From the NCBI RefSeq assembly GCF_900117395.1, contig NZ_FPEG01000003.1, forward strand, positions 1,116,001-1,180,000: a stretch of DNA of 64,000 nucleotides. The letters run 5' to 3'. The notes beneath the pieces are model-generated. The model was not told where the DNA came from, made no database searches, and saw only the letters and a list, made by a program, of their open reading frames with translations. The number at the start of each line of letters is the position of its first letter. Position 1 is the first letter of the stretch. Made by a program: the position numbers and the translations under genes. Below, piece by piece: positions 16,845 to 24,953 of this stretch. Source of the stretch: Agrococcus sp. Marseille-P2731 (GTDB lineage Bacteria > Actinomycetota > Actinomycetes > Actinomycetales > Microbacteriaceae).

Positions 16845-18671
16845 ATGACGAACACCATCCCCGGGAAGCTCGACGCCAGCATCGTCGCGACGCCGCCCAA
16901 GCGGCGGCGGCGGCGCTCCCGCTGGCTGAGCCTCACCGGCATCACCGCCATCATCGGCGTCGCGGTGCTCGCGATCATCGCCGCCATCGGGCCCGAGATC
17001 TGGCTCACCGCCGCGACCGAGCGCAACGTCGCAGAGCGGTGGGCTCCGGCCGGCGCTGCGCACCCCTTCGGCACCGACGACATCGGCCGCGACATCTTCG
17101 CGCGCGTCATGGTGGCGACGCAGCTCTCGCTGCTGCTGACCGTCGGCGCGACCGCCATCCTCATCGTCGGCGGGCTCGTGATCGGGCTGACCGCCGCGAT
17201 GCTGCCCCGCGCCCCGCGCCGAGCGCTCATCTGGGTGATGGATCTGCTGCTGGCCTTCCCGTGGCTGCTGCTCGTCCTCTTCTTCACCGTCATCTGGGAC
17301 GCCTCGGCCACCGGCGCCATGCTGGCGATCGGCCTGGCGGGCATCCCCAACGTGACGCGCCTGGTCTACAACATGGCCGCATCCGTCACCGACCAGGACT
17401 ACGTGCGCGCAGCGCGCGTCGTCGGCGTCGGCCCGCTCGGCATCGTCGTCAAGCACGTGCTCCCGAACATCGCCAACCCGCTCCTCGTGCAGGCCTCGGC
17501 CGCGGCGAGCACGACGCTGCTGTCGTTCGCGGGGCTCTCCTTCCTGGGGCTCGGCGTGCAGGCGCCGGAGTACGACTGGGGCAGGCTGCTCAACGAGGGC
17601 TTCAGCCACCTCTACACGAACCCGATGTCGGCGGTCGGGCCGGGCATCGCGGTGGTCTTCGCCGGCCTCGTCTTCACGATGATCGCCGAGACCGTCGCCG
17701 ATCAGCCCGGGCAGGGCCTGCGGGCGGTGGCGCGCGCCAGCCGCACGGCGGTGCTCGCGAGCCGCCGCGCCGGTGCCGCTGCCGCGACGGCCGCGAAGCT
17801 CGAGCCGGGCGCGGCGCTCGCCGAGGTGCGCGACCTGCGCGTCTCGTTCCCCGACGGCGAGGGCGGTCTCGTCGAGCGGGTGCACGGCGTCGACCTGCAC
17901 GTCGACGCGGGCGAGATCGTCGGCATCGTGGGGGAGTCGGGCTCCGGCAAGTCGCTCACCGCCATGGCGCTCGCGGGGCTGCTCGACGCGCCCGCGGTGG
18001 TGACGGCCGAGACGCGACGCTTCGACGACATGGATCTCGCAGTCGCGCCGAGCGCCGCGCAGCGCAAGCGCCTCGGGATCGAGCTCGGCGTCATCTTCCA
18101 GGATCCGCTGACCTCGCTGAACCCGGCGCTGTCGATCGGGCGCCAGCTGACCGAGGTGCCGCAGCAGCACCTCGGCATGGGGCGCGCCGAGGCTCGGCAG
18201 CGCGCCATCGACGGCCTGGAGGCGGTCGGCATCCCCGACCCCGCGCAGCGCCTCGGCGACTACCCGCACCAGTTCTCGGGCGGCATGCGGCAGCGCGCCA
18301 TGATCGGCCAGGCGCTCACCGGCAAGCCGCGGCTGATCATCGCCGACGAGCCGACGACCGCGCTCGACGTCACCGTGCAGCGGCAGGTGCTCGGCGTGCT
18401 GCGGCGCGCGCAGCAGGCGACCGGCGCCGGCATCGTCTTCATCTCGCACGACATCGCCCTCGTGTCGGGCTTCTGCGACCGCATCGTCGTCATGAAGGAC
18501 GGCGAGATCGTCGAGCAGCTGAGCGCCAGGGGCATCAAGCGCCAGGCCAAGCACCCCTACACGCGCGGTCTCATCGCGTGCCTGCCCGACATGAGCTCCG
18601 ACCGCACGCAGCCGCTGCCGGTCATCACCGACCACATGCCCGCGGTCGACCGCGAGGAGGCGATCCTGTGA
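16845..18671 (+). CDS. Fused ABC permease (DppC type) and ATPase (DppD type)
   Basis: A single 608-residue reading frame covers two proteins that are usually separate. Residues of about 1-300 are a DppC-type permease (HPFGTDDIGRDIFARVM, then the EAA loop ARVVGVGPLGIVVKHVLPNI). After a short Ala/Arg-rich linker, residues of about 325-608 are an ATPase: Walker A GESGSGKS at 363-370, Q-loop VIFQDPLTSLNP, signature FSGGMRQR at 477-484, Walker B LIIADEPTTALD and the switch His in ISHD. All nucleotide-binding motifs are intact, so the fusion is probably functional. Its stop overlaps the GTG of the second ATPase gene. Confidence 0.92.
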   Translation: MTNTIPGKLDASIVATPPKRRRRRSRWLSLTGITAIIGVAVLAIIAAIGPEIWLTAATERNVAERWAPAGAAHPFGTDDIGRDIFARVMVATQLSLLLTVGATAILIVGGLVIGLTAAMLPRAPRRALIWVMDLLLAFPWLLLVLFFTVIWDASATGAMLAIGLAGIPNVTRLVYNMAASVTDQDYVRAARVVGVGPLGIVVKHVLPNIANPLLVQASAAASTTLLSFAGLSFLGLGVQAPEYDWGRLLNEGFSHLYTNPMSAVGPGIAVVFAGLVFTMIAETVADQPGQGLRAVARASRTAVLASRRAGAAAATAAKLEPGAALAEVRDLRVSFPDGEGGLVERVHGVDLHVDAGEIVGIVGESGSGKSLTAMALAGLLDAPAVVTAETRRFDDMDLAVAPSAAQRKRLGIELGVIFQDPLTSLNPALSIGRQLTEVPQQHLGMGRAEARQRAIDGLEAVGIPDPAQRLGDYPHQFSGGMRQRAMIGQALTGKPRLIIADEPTTALDVTVQRQVLGVLRRAQQATGAGIVFISHDIALVSGFCDRIVVMKDGEIVEQLSARGIKRQAKHPYTRGLIACLPDMSSDRTQPLPVITDHMPAVDREEAIL

Positions 18672-19447
18672 ACCACGCGCTCGAGATCGAGGACCTGCGG
18701 GTCCGGTACGGGCACCGGGACGTCGTCTCCGGCGTCTCGCTGCAGGTGCCGAGCGGTCGCACGCTCGGGCTCGTCGGCGAGTCCGGCTCCGGCAAGTCGA
18801 CCATCGCCAACGCCGCCGTCGGTCTCGCGCCCATCGTGAGCGGCGACATCCGGGTGCTCGGCACGAGCACGCTCGGGCGGACCGCCGCCGCGAAGACCGC
18901 GCGCCGCCGCATCCAGCTGGTGTTCCAGGATCCCTTCTCGGCCCTCGACCCGCGCATGCCGATCGGCGCCTCGATCGCCGAGGGCATCAGGGCGACCGGC
19001 ATGCGCTACTCGCGCACCGAGCAGCGCGAGCGCGTCGCCGAGCTGCTGCAGCAGGTCGACCTCGACCCCGATCGCGCCGGTGAGCTGCCGCGCGCGTTCT
19101 CCGGCGGGCAGCGGCAGCGCATCACCATCGCTCGCGCGCTCGCGGGCGACCCCGAGATCCTCATCGCCGACGAGGTGACCAGCGCGCTCGACGTCTCGGT
19201 GCAGTCGACGGTGCTCAACCTGCTGCGCGACCTGCAGCAGCAGCTGGGCCTGACGATGCTCTTCATCTCGCACAACCTGGCGGTCGTCCGCTACATCAGC
19301 GACGAGATCGCGGTCATGCGGAACGGCGCGATCGTCGAGCAGGGCGCGACCGAGGCGCTGCTGGCTGATCCCGCCGAGCCCTACACGCGCGAGCTGCTCG
19401 CCGCCATCCCGGTGCTCGGCCGCACCCTGGAGCTCGACGATGCCTGA
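18668..19447 (+). CDS. ABC transporter ATP-binding protein (DppF type)
   Basis: A 259-residue ATPase that partners the fused ATPase domain upstream. Walker A is GESGSGKST, the Q-loop LVFQDPFSALDPRM, the signature FSGGQRQRITIARAL, Walker B ILIADEVTSALD and the switch His lies in ISHNLAVV. The GTG start overlaps the upstream stop (GTGA). The C-terminal extension of free-standing DppF proteins is shortened: the protein ends soon after EPYTRELLAAIPVLG. It overlaps the M20 amidohydrolase start by eight bases. Confidence 0.92.
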   Translation: MNHALEIEDLRVRYGHRDVVSGVSLQVPSGRTLGLVGESGSGKSTIANAAVGLAPIVSGDIRVLGTSTLGRTAAAKTARRRIQLVFQDPFSALDPRMPIGASIAEGIRATGMRYSRTEQRERVAELLQQVDLDPDRAGELPRAFSGGQRQRITIARALAGDPEILIADEVTSALDVSVQSTVLNLLRDLQQQLGLTMLFISHNLAVVRYISDEIAVMRNGAIVEQGATEALLADPAEPYTRELLAAIPVLGRTLELDDA

Positions 19448-20654
19448 GGCGGAGCGGGCAGCGATCGCGCGCGACGCCGACGGCTTCCTGGCCGATGCCG
19501 AGCCGCTGCGCGAGCGGCTGGTGTCGCTGCGCCGCGAGCTGCACGCCGCCGCCGAGATCGGCCTCCACCTGCCGCAGACCCAGGCCATCCTGCTCCGCGA
19601 GCTCGAGGGCCTCGGCCTCGAGATCACGACCGGCACCGCGCTGACCTCCGTGACCGCCGTGCTCCGCGGCGCGCTGCCGGGACCCACGGTGCTGCTGCGC
19701 AGCGACATGGATGCGCTGCCGATCCTCGAGGCGAGCGGGCTCGACTTCGCGGCCACCGACGGCGCGATGCACGCGTGCGGCCACGACCTGCACATGGCGG
19801 GGCTCATCGGCGCCGCGCACCTGCTCGTCGCGCGCCGCGCGACGCTGCCCGGGACGATCGTGCTGATGTTCCAGCCCGGCGAGGAGGGCTTCGCCGGCGG
19901 CCGCCTGATGATCGAGGAGGGCGTGCTCGAAGCCTCCGGCGAGCGCCCGGTCGCCGCATACGCCATGCACGTCGACTGCGTCACCGAGGCCGGCCGCGTC
20001 GTCACGCGCCCGGGCCCGATGATGGGCGGGGTCAGCGCGATGCGGCTGCGCGTGCGCGGCTCCGGCGGCCACGCGGCCTTCCCGCAGCACGCGGTCGACC
20101 CCGTGCCGATCGCGGCCGAGCTCATCCTCGCGATCCAGTCCTTCTCCGCGCGCCGCGTGCCGGCGACCGATCCCGCGGTGCTCTCGGTGACGAAGCTGGC
20201 AAGCGATGCTGCCGCCGGCAACGTGCTGGCGGCGAACGTGGATCTCGAGCTCAACATCCGCACGCTCTCCCGCGAGACCTACGCTCTCGTGCGCGACACG
20301 CTGCCCGGCATGCTCGACGGGATCGCGCGCGCACACGGTGCCGAGCTCGACGCCGAGTGGATCGAGTCCTACCCCGTCACCGTCAACGACCCGGCGGAGA
20401 CCGAGCGCGCGCTCGGCGTGGTCGAGCCGCTCGTCGGCGCCGAGCGCATCCATCGGCTCGAGGCGCCCTCGATGGCGTCCGAGGACTTCGCCTACGTGCT
20501 CGAGCAGGTGCCGGGCGTGCTCGTCTTCCTCGGCGTGCAGCCTGAGCCCGGCGCGACCGCCCCGATGCACTCCGACGGCGCCGTCTTCGACGACGGGCTG
20601 CTGCCGGAGCACGCGGCGCTGCTCGCCGAGCTGGCGTGGCAGCGCCTGGCCTGA
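19440..20654 (+). CDS. M20 family amidohydrolase/peptidase
   Basis: A 404-residue M20D-type enzyme (hippurate hydrolase/N-acyl amino acid amidohydrolase group). Metal-site motifs are RSDMDALPI, MHACGHDLHMAGLIGAA and QPGEEGFAGGRLMIEEG; the dimerisation-domain start GSGGHAAFPQHAVDPV and the C-terminal EDFAYVLEQVPGVLVFLG are also present. Members hydrolyse N-acyl amino acids or related amides after uptake. Overlap with the ATPase gene places it last in the DUF917/HyuA/ABC operon, where it could release an amino acid from the imported conjugate. Confidence 0.91.
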   Translation: MPEAERAAIARDADGFLADAEPLRERLVSLRRELHAAAEIGLHLPQTQAILLRELEGLGLEITTGTALTSVTAVLRGALPGPTVLLRSDMDALPILEASGLDFAATDGAMHACGHDLHMAGLIGAAHLLVARRATLPGTIVLMFQPGEEGFAGGRLMIEEGVLEASGERPVAAYAMHVDCVTEAGRVVTRPGPMMGGVSAMRLRVRGSGGHAAFPQHAVDPVPIAAELILAIQSFSARRVPATDPAVLSVTKLASDAAAGNVLAANVDLELNIRTLSRETYALVRDTLPGMLDGIARAHGAELDAEWIESYPVTVNDPAETERALGVVEPLVGAERIHRLEAPSMASEDFAYVLEQVPGVLVFLGVQPEPGATAPMHSDGAVFDDGLLPEHAALLAELAWQRLA

Positions 20655-20668
20655 GCCGGGCGCCGCGG

Positions 20669-21838
20669 TCAGGGCGCGGCGGCCTCGATCGGCCGCTCGT
20701 CGATGCCGCCCGCGGGGTGCGCCGCGGAGTCGACCGCGAAGGTCGAGATGTCGTCGCTCGTCGCCCCGTCGAGGGCGAGCTCGGCCAGGATCCGGCCGAT
20801 CGCCGGCGTGAACTTGAAGGCGTGCCCGGCGCCGAGCGCGACGAGGATGTCGGGGTGCTGCTGCAACGGCCCGAGCACGAAGTTGCGGTTCGGCGTGATG
20901 GCGTACTGGCAGGTGACGGTGCGCAGCGCCGGCCCGCTCGCCGGGATCGTGCCGCCCACGAAGGCGGTGAGCTCCGCGAGCAGCCGCTCCGAGGGCACGA
21001 AGGTGCGCTCGGCCGGCGTCATCAGGTTGTCCGAGCGGTCGCGCGCGGCCTTGATCGTCGGCTCGCCATAGGTGGGGAAGCCGTAGAAGCACTCGTCGTC
21101 CTCCCAGATCCACACCGGGAAGCGCGCGGCGTCGAAGGCCTCGGGCTCGGCGGGCGCGAAGTAGGTGACCTGCTCCTGCATCGAGATGAGCGGGATGGCG
21201 GCGTCGAGCGGCTCGAGCAGCTCGTTGGTCCAGGCGTCGGCCGCGAGCACGACCTTGCGGGCCCGCACGTCGCCGCGATCGGTGCGCACGACGACGCCGC
21301 CAGCATCCGGAACGACCGCGAGCACGCGGGTGCGGTCGCGCAGCTCGGCCCCGCGCATGCGGGCGTGCAGCTGCAGCGTCGCGACGGTGCGCGCGGCGTG
21401 GGCGATGCCCGAGTCGGCGGTGTAGATCGTCTCCACGTTGTCGGTGAGCGAGAACTGCGGCCAGCGGTCGTGCACCTCGGCCGGCGACAGCAGCTCGTGC
21501 TCGACGCCGACCTCCTCCAGGCTCTGCACGAAGTCAGCGGCGTCGAAGGGGCCGTCAGTGGGGATGAAGACGAGGCCGCCGGTGATCGTCAGCAGCCGCT
21601 CACCGGTCTCGCGCTCGAGGTCGGCCCAGTCTCGATAGGCCGACTGCGCGAGCCGCACGTACTGCGGCGCGCCATAGGAGGTGCGCACGATGCGCGAGGT
21701 GTCGTGGGATGCGCCGCGCACGTGGCCGAGCTCGAACTGCTCGAAGGCGACGACCCTGGCTCCCTTGCCGGCCGCGTGGTAGGCGGCGGCGCTGCCGAGC
21801 GCGCCCAGCCCGACGATGGCGACGTCGTACTCCTGCAT
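20669..21838 (-). CDS. N-methyl amino acid oxidase (SolA/monomeric sarcosine oxidase family)
   Basis: A 389-residue flavoprotein of the monomeric sarcosine/N-methyltryptophan oxidase family. The FAD-binding loop AIVGLGALGSAAAYHAA is at the N-terminus, RGASHDTSRIVR follows, and Cys310 in TVTCQYAITPNRNFVLG matches the cysteine that carries covalent FAD in this family. Such enzymes oxidise N-methyl or secondary amines to aldehyde, amine and hydrogen peroxide. It converges with the M20 gene at 14 bases and is divergent from the tandem IclR gene, its probable regulator. The actual amine is not predictable. Confidence 0.92.
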   Translation of the reverse strand: MQEYDVAIVGLGALGSAAAYHAAGKGARVVAFEQFELGHVRGASHDTSRIVRTSYGAPQYVRLAQSAYRDWADLERETGERLLTITGGLVFIPTDGPFDAADFVQSLEEVGVEHELLSPAEVHDRWPQFSLTDNVETIYTADSGIAHAARTVATLQLHARMRGAELRDRTRVLAVVPDAGGVVVRTDRGDVRARKVVLAADAWTNELLEPLDAAIPLISMQEQVTYFAPAEPEAFDAARFPVWIWEDDECFYGFPTYGEPTIKAARDRSDNLMTPAERTFVPSERLLAELTAFVGGTIPASGPALRTVTCQYAITPNRNFVLGPLQQHPDILVALGAGHAFKFTPAIGRILAELALDGATSDDISTFAVDSAAHPAGGIDERPIEAAAP

Positions 21839-21954
21839 GGTGGACCCCTTCGGTCGATCGTGGTGCTCCCAGCAGTATTCGCGGCTGCTCGAGCGGCGGG
21901 GCGCGCAACCGCGGGCAGCGCAATCCGTGGCGCGCAGGGTTGCGGATGCGCGGC
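21839..21954. promoter_or_regulatory. Divergent regulatory gap of amine oxidase and tandem IclR gene
   Basis: The 116-base gap must hold both divergent promoters. An inverted repeat, CGCAACC (21904-21910) and GGTTGCG (21938-21944), lies just before the regulator start, with a related CGCAATCC between the arms. A binding site for the adjacent tandem IclR protein is plausible but unproven; no convincing -10 element was found. Confidence 0.35.
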
Positions 21955-23358
21955 ATGAGCGCGCGGGTGGAGTCCGGCCTGCGGGTGGTGCAGCTCGTCG
22001 GGGCGCGCGTCGACCCGACCGCGCCGATGCAGGTGGGGGCGATCGCGCGCGAGCTCGGGCTCGGGCTGAGCACCGCCTCTCGCCTGTGCGCGTCGCTGCA
22101 GGAGCTCGGCCTGCTCGAGCGCGCCGACGACTACGGGGCGTACCGGCTGGGTCGGGCAGCGATCCGCCTCTCCGGGGTCGCGGCGGCGCCCATCGCGCGG
22201 GCTGCGCGGCTCGAGCTGACGCGCGCGGCGCTCCACAGCGGCGAGACGGTCTGCCTGGCAGCGCCCGACGGCGAGGGCGCCCGCATGATCGCGGTGATCG
22301 AGTCGGGCTGGACGCTCCACGCTCCCGCCGAGGTGGCGGAGCAGGTGGTGGAGCGCGACAGCGCGATCGTCGCGGCGGCGACGGGAGCGCTCGGCGACCT
22401 GTCGGTCGCGGGCGGCTGCGTCGAGTCGCGGATCGGCCGCGTGGTCGAGATCGCCGCGCCCGTCCTCGACCCGAACGGCGATCGCATCGCGGTGCTCGCC
22501 ATCAGGCTGCCGCTCTACCGGGCGGAGCGTGGCGCACCGCGGGCTCGTCGGGCCATCCGCGTCGCCCGCCGCAACCTGGAGCGGGCGATCGTGGCCGCAC
22601 GCGCCGCCACGACGACGGCCGACGTACGCGCTGCCGCCGCCGCCGCGACGAGCGCGCTCGATGCGAGCCTGCGCATCCTCACCCATCTCGCGGGCGGAGC
22701 CGACACGCTCGCGAGTACGGCGCGCGCCGCGGGGCTGCGCCTCGATCGCGCGCGACGGCTCGTGGACACCTGCCGCGGCGTCGGCCTCGTGCTCGGCGAC
22801 GACCGGCTCGGACTGCGGCTGTCCTGGCAGGTGCACGGCTGGTATCGCGCGGCGCTCAACCCCACGCTGGCCGGGGCCGGTGCGCTCGCGGTCTCGCAGG
22901 CGGCAGTCTCGACCGATACCTGCGTCTTCCTCACCGTGCTGCAGGGGCTGCGCAGCCGCACCCTCGTCGAGCACCTCGAGCCGCTCGGCGAGGGCCTCCG
23001 GATGCGGCCGTGGCTGGGCCGCGTGCACCCCATCGTCGGATCGGACGGCGGCCCGACGATGCTCCTCGACCTCGAGGCCGAACAGCTGGCCGAGATCTTC
23101 CCCGCCCGCTTCAGCGACCACGAGCGAGGCGTGTTCCTCGCGCAGGTCGAGCGGGTGGCACGCGAGGGCGTGCTGACGATCGAGTCGGTCGACGAGCTGG
23201 GCATCACCTCGATCTCGGCGCCGGTGATCGATGCGAGCGGCACGGTCGCTGCGGCCGCGTGCATCGTCGGCGCCACCGAACGGGTGCGGCCACGGCGATC
23301 AGAGCTCGAGGCGGCCGTGCGCGAGCTCGCCGCACAGCTCTCCGCGCTGCTCGGCTGA
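21955..23358 (+). CDS. Tandem IclR-type regulator (two HTH-effector units in one chain)
   Basis: A 467-residue protein, nearly twice the usual IclR length of about 250. Residues 8-72 form a winged helix (MQVGAIARELGLGLSTASRL, LQELGLLERADDYGAYRLG) followed by a shortened effector-like domain to about 215. A second winged-helix-like segment spans 233-290 (LDASLRILTHLAGGADTLAS, then RLVDTCRGVGLVLGDDRLGL) and leads into a full effector domain ending SISAPVIDASGTVAAAACIVG. It is divergent from the amine oxidase gene, which it probably controls. The start is uncertain: ATG at 21955 is used, with another ATG nine bases upstream. Confidence 0.82.
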   Translation: MSARVESGLRVVQLVGARVDPTAPMQVGAIARELGLGLSTASRLCASLQELGLLERADDYGAYRLGRAAIRLSGVAAAPIARAARLELTRAALHSGETVCLAAPDGEGARMIAVIESGWTLHAPAEVAEQVVERDSAIVAAATGALGDLSVAGGCVESRIGRVVEIAAPVLDPNGDRIAVLAIRLPLYRAERGAPRARRAIRVARRNLERAIVAARAATTTADVRAAAAAATSALDASLRILTHLAGGADTLASTARAAGLRLDRARRLVDTCRGVGLVLGDDRLGLRLSWQVHGWYRAALNPTLAGAGALAVSQAAVSTDTCVFLTVLQGLRSRTLVEHLEPLGEGLRMRPWLGRVHPIVGSDGGPTMLLDLEAEQLAEIFPARFSDHERGVFLAQVERVAREGVLTIESVDELGITSISAPVIDASGTVAAAACIVGATERVRPRRSELEAAVRELAAQLSALLG

Positions 23359-23414
23359 GCGCACGACTGACGCCGCACAGCGTCCTGGCAGGTTGCTGCG
23401 CCAGTCTCCGTGGC

Positions 23415-23831
23415 ATGGCAGAGCAGCACGAGGCCCTCGCGGTCTTCATCGGCGACTGGGCAGCAGAGGGCACGGCGTACGGCGCGGACCGCAGCGGCAG
23501 CCCGTGGCGCAGCGTCCACTCGGCGCGATGGCACTCGGGCGGGCAGTTCGTCGTGCAGGACGAGCGCGCGAACGGGCCCTTCGACACGATGAGCTTCCTC
23601 GGCTGGGATCAGGAGCGCGGCACCTACTTCTCGTGGAGCATCGAGAACCACGGCTTCAACCGCGAGTACCTGGTGACCGTCGATGGCGATGTCTGGACGC
23701 TGTCGGGCGAGAGCGAGCGCGCCACGATCACCTTCGGCGACGAGGGTCGCACGCAGACGCACCACTGGGAGTTCCGGCCGGAGGGCGAGTGGACCCTGCT
23801 CTGCGACCGGGTCGCTCGCCGCGTCGGATGA
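23415..23831 (+). CDS. DUF1579-like hypothetical protein
   Basis: A 138-residue soluble protein without signal peptide. The sequence (AVFIGDWAAEGTAYG, SARWHSGGQFVVQDE, GWDQERGTYFSWSIENHGFN, HHWEFRPEGEWTLLCDRV) resembles small beta-barrel proteins annotated as DUF1579 or lipocalin-like, where alternating aromatic and acidic residues line strands. No catalytic motif is visible and function is unknown. It starts 56 bases after the IclR-type gene and could be co-transcribed with it. Assignment to DUF1579 is tentative. Confidence 0.7.
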   Translation: MAEQHEALAVFIGDWAAEGTAYGADRSGSPWRSVHSARWHSGGQFVVQDERANGPFDTMSFLGWDQERGTYFSWSIENHGFNREYLVTVDGDVWTLSGESERATITFGDEGRTQTHHWEFRPEGEWTLLCDRVARRVG

Positions 23832-23930
23832 CGGGCGTCACGAGCAGCCCGCATCCGGGTTTCGCATAGGCACGCTCGGTACGCTGGTAGACGGGCCACC
23901 CACCGCTACCGGGCCCGCGACGGAGGTTCT

Positions 23931-24953
23931 GTGGCTGGCAACGCGACCACCCGATTCGACAACGTCGCACTGCTCTCGGTCGCGAGCACGCTGCCGAGCC
24001 GGGTGACGACCTCGGAGGAGATCGAGGATCGCCTCGGCGCCTCGCTCTCGCGCCTGCGCCTCAAGGGCGGGCTGCTGCGCCGTGTCGCCGGCGTGCTCGA
24101 GCGACGCAACTGGGCAGAGGGTGAATCGGCCGACCTGGCCACGATCGACGCCGGCGAGAAGGCACTCGCGCAGGCGGGCGTCGCCCCCGGCGACGTGGGC
24201 CTGCTCATCAACACGAGCGTCACGCGCAAGCATCTCGAGCCCTCGGTCGCCGTGCGGCTGCACCACGGGCTCGGCCTGCCGAGCTCTGCCGTCAACTTCG
24301 ATGTCGCCAACGCGTGCCTCGGCTTCGTCAACGGCATGAGCCTCGCGGCGAGCATGATCGAGTCGGGCCAGATCCGCCACGCGATCGTCGTGAACGGTGA
24401 GGATGCCGACGACATCCAGGTGAACACCATCGAGCGGCTGCTCGGCGAAGGCGTCAAGCGCGACGACTTCCTGAGCGAGTTCGCCACCCTCACGCTCGGC
24501 TCGGGCTCGGCCGCCGCCGTGCTCGGTCGCGCCGACGAGCACCCCGACGGGCACCGCATCCTGGGCGGCGTCACGCGCGCCGCGACGCAGTTCCACGACC
24601 TCTGCGTCGGCAGCGCCGAGGGCATGTACACGAACGCCAAGGAGCTGCTGAAGGGCGGCCTCGACCTCGTCGTCTCCGCCTGGGATGAGGCGAAGCCCGA
24701 CTGGCGCTGGCACGACATGGATCGCTACATCACGCACCAGGTCTCCTCGGTGCACACGAACGCCATCCTGAAGGCCGCCAAGCTCGACCCGGCGCGCGTT
24801 CCCACGACGTTCCCGCAGTACGGGAACGTCGGCCCCGCATCCATCCCCATCACCCTCGCCGAGCAGGCGCCGAGCCTCAACCGCGGCGACCGCGTGCTGC
24901 TCATGGGCGTCGGCTCCGGCCTCAACACGGCCATGATGGAGCTCGCCTGGTGA
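23931..24953 (+). CDS. oleA: OleA, thiolase-fold acyl-CoA condensing enzyme
   Basis: A 340-residue thiolase-superfamily protein resembling OleA, which joins two long-chain acyl-CoAs head to head into a 2-alkyl-3-ketoacid. The nucleophile is Cys129 in VANACLGFVNGM; the His is in YITHQVSSVHTNAI and the Asn in YGNVGPASIP. FabH-like proteins share this triad, but the neighbours (OleBC fusion and OleD in order, as in Micrococcus luteus) settle the assignment. A CGGAGG site lies five bases before the GTG start, and the stop overlaps the GTG of oleBC. Confidence 0.93.
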   Translation: MAGNATTRFDNVALLSVASTLPSRVTTSEEIEDRLGASLSRLRLKGGLLRRVAGVLERRNWAEGESADLATIDAGEKALAQAGVAPGDVGLLINTSVTRKHLEPSVAVRLHHGLGLPSSAVNFDVANACLGFVNGMSLAASMIESGQIRHAIVVNGEDADDIQVNTIERLLGEGVKRDDFLSEFATLTLGSGSAAAVLGRADEHPDGHRILGGVTRAATQFHDLCVGSAEGMYTNAKELLKGGLDLVVSAWDEAKPDWRWHDMDRYITHQVSSVHTNAILKAAKLDPARVPTTFPQYGNVGPASIPITLAEQAPSLNRGDRVLLMGVGSGLNTAMMELAW

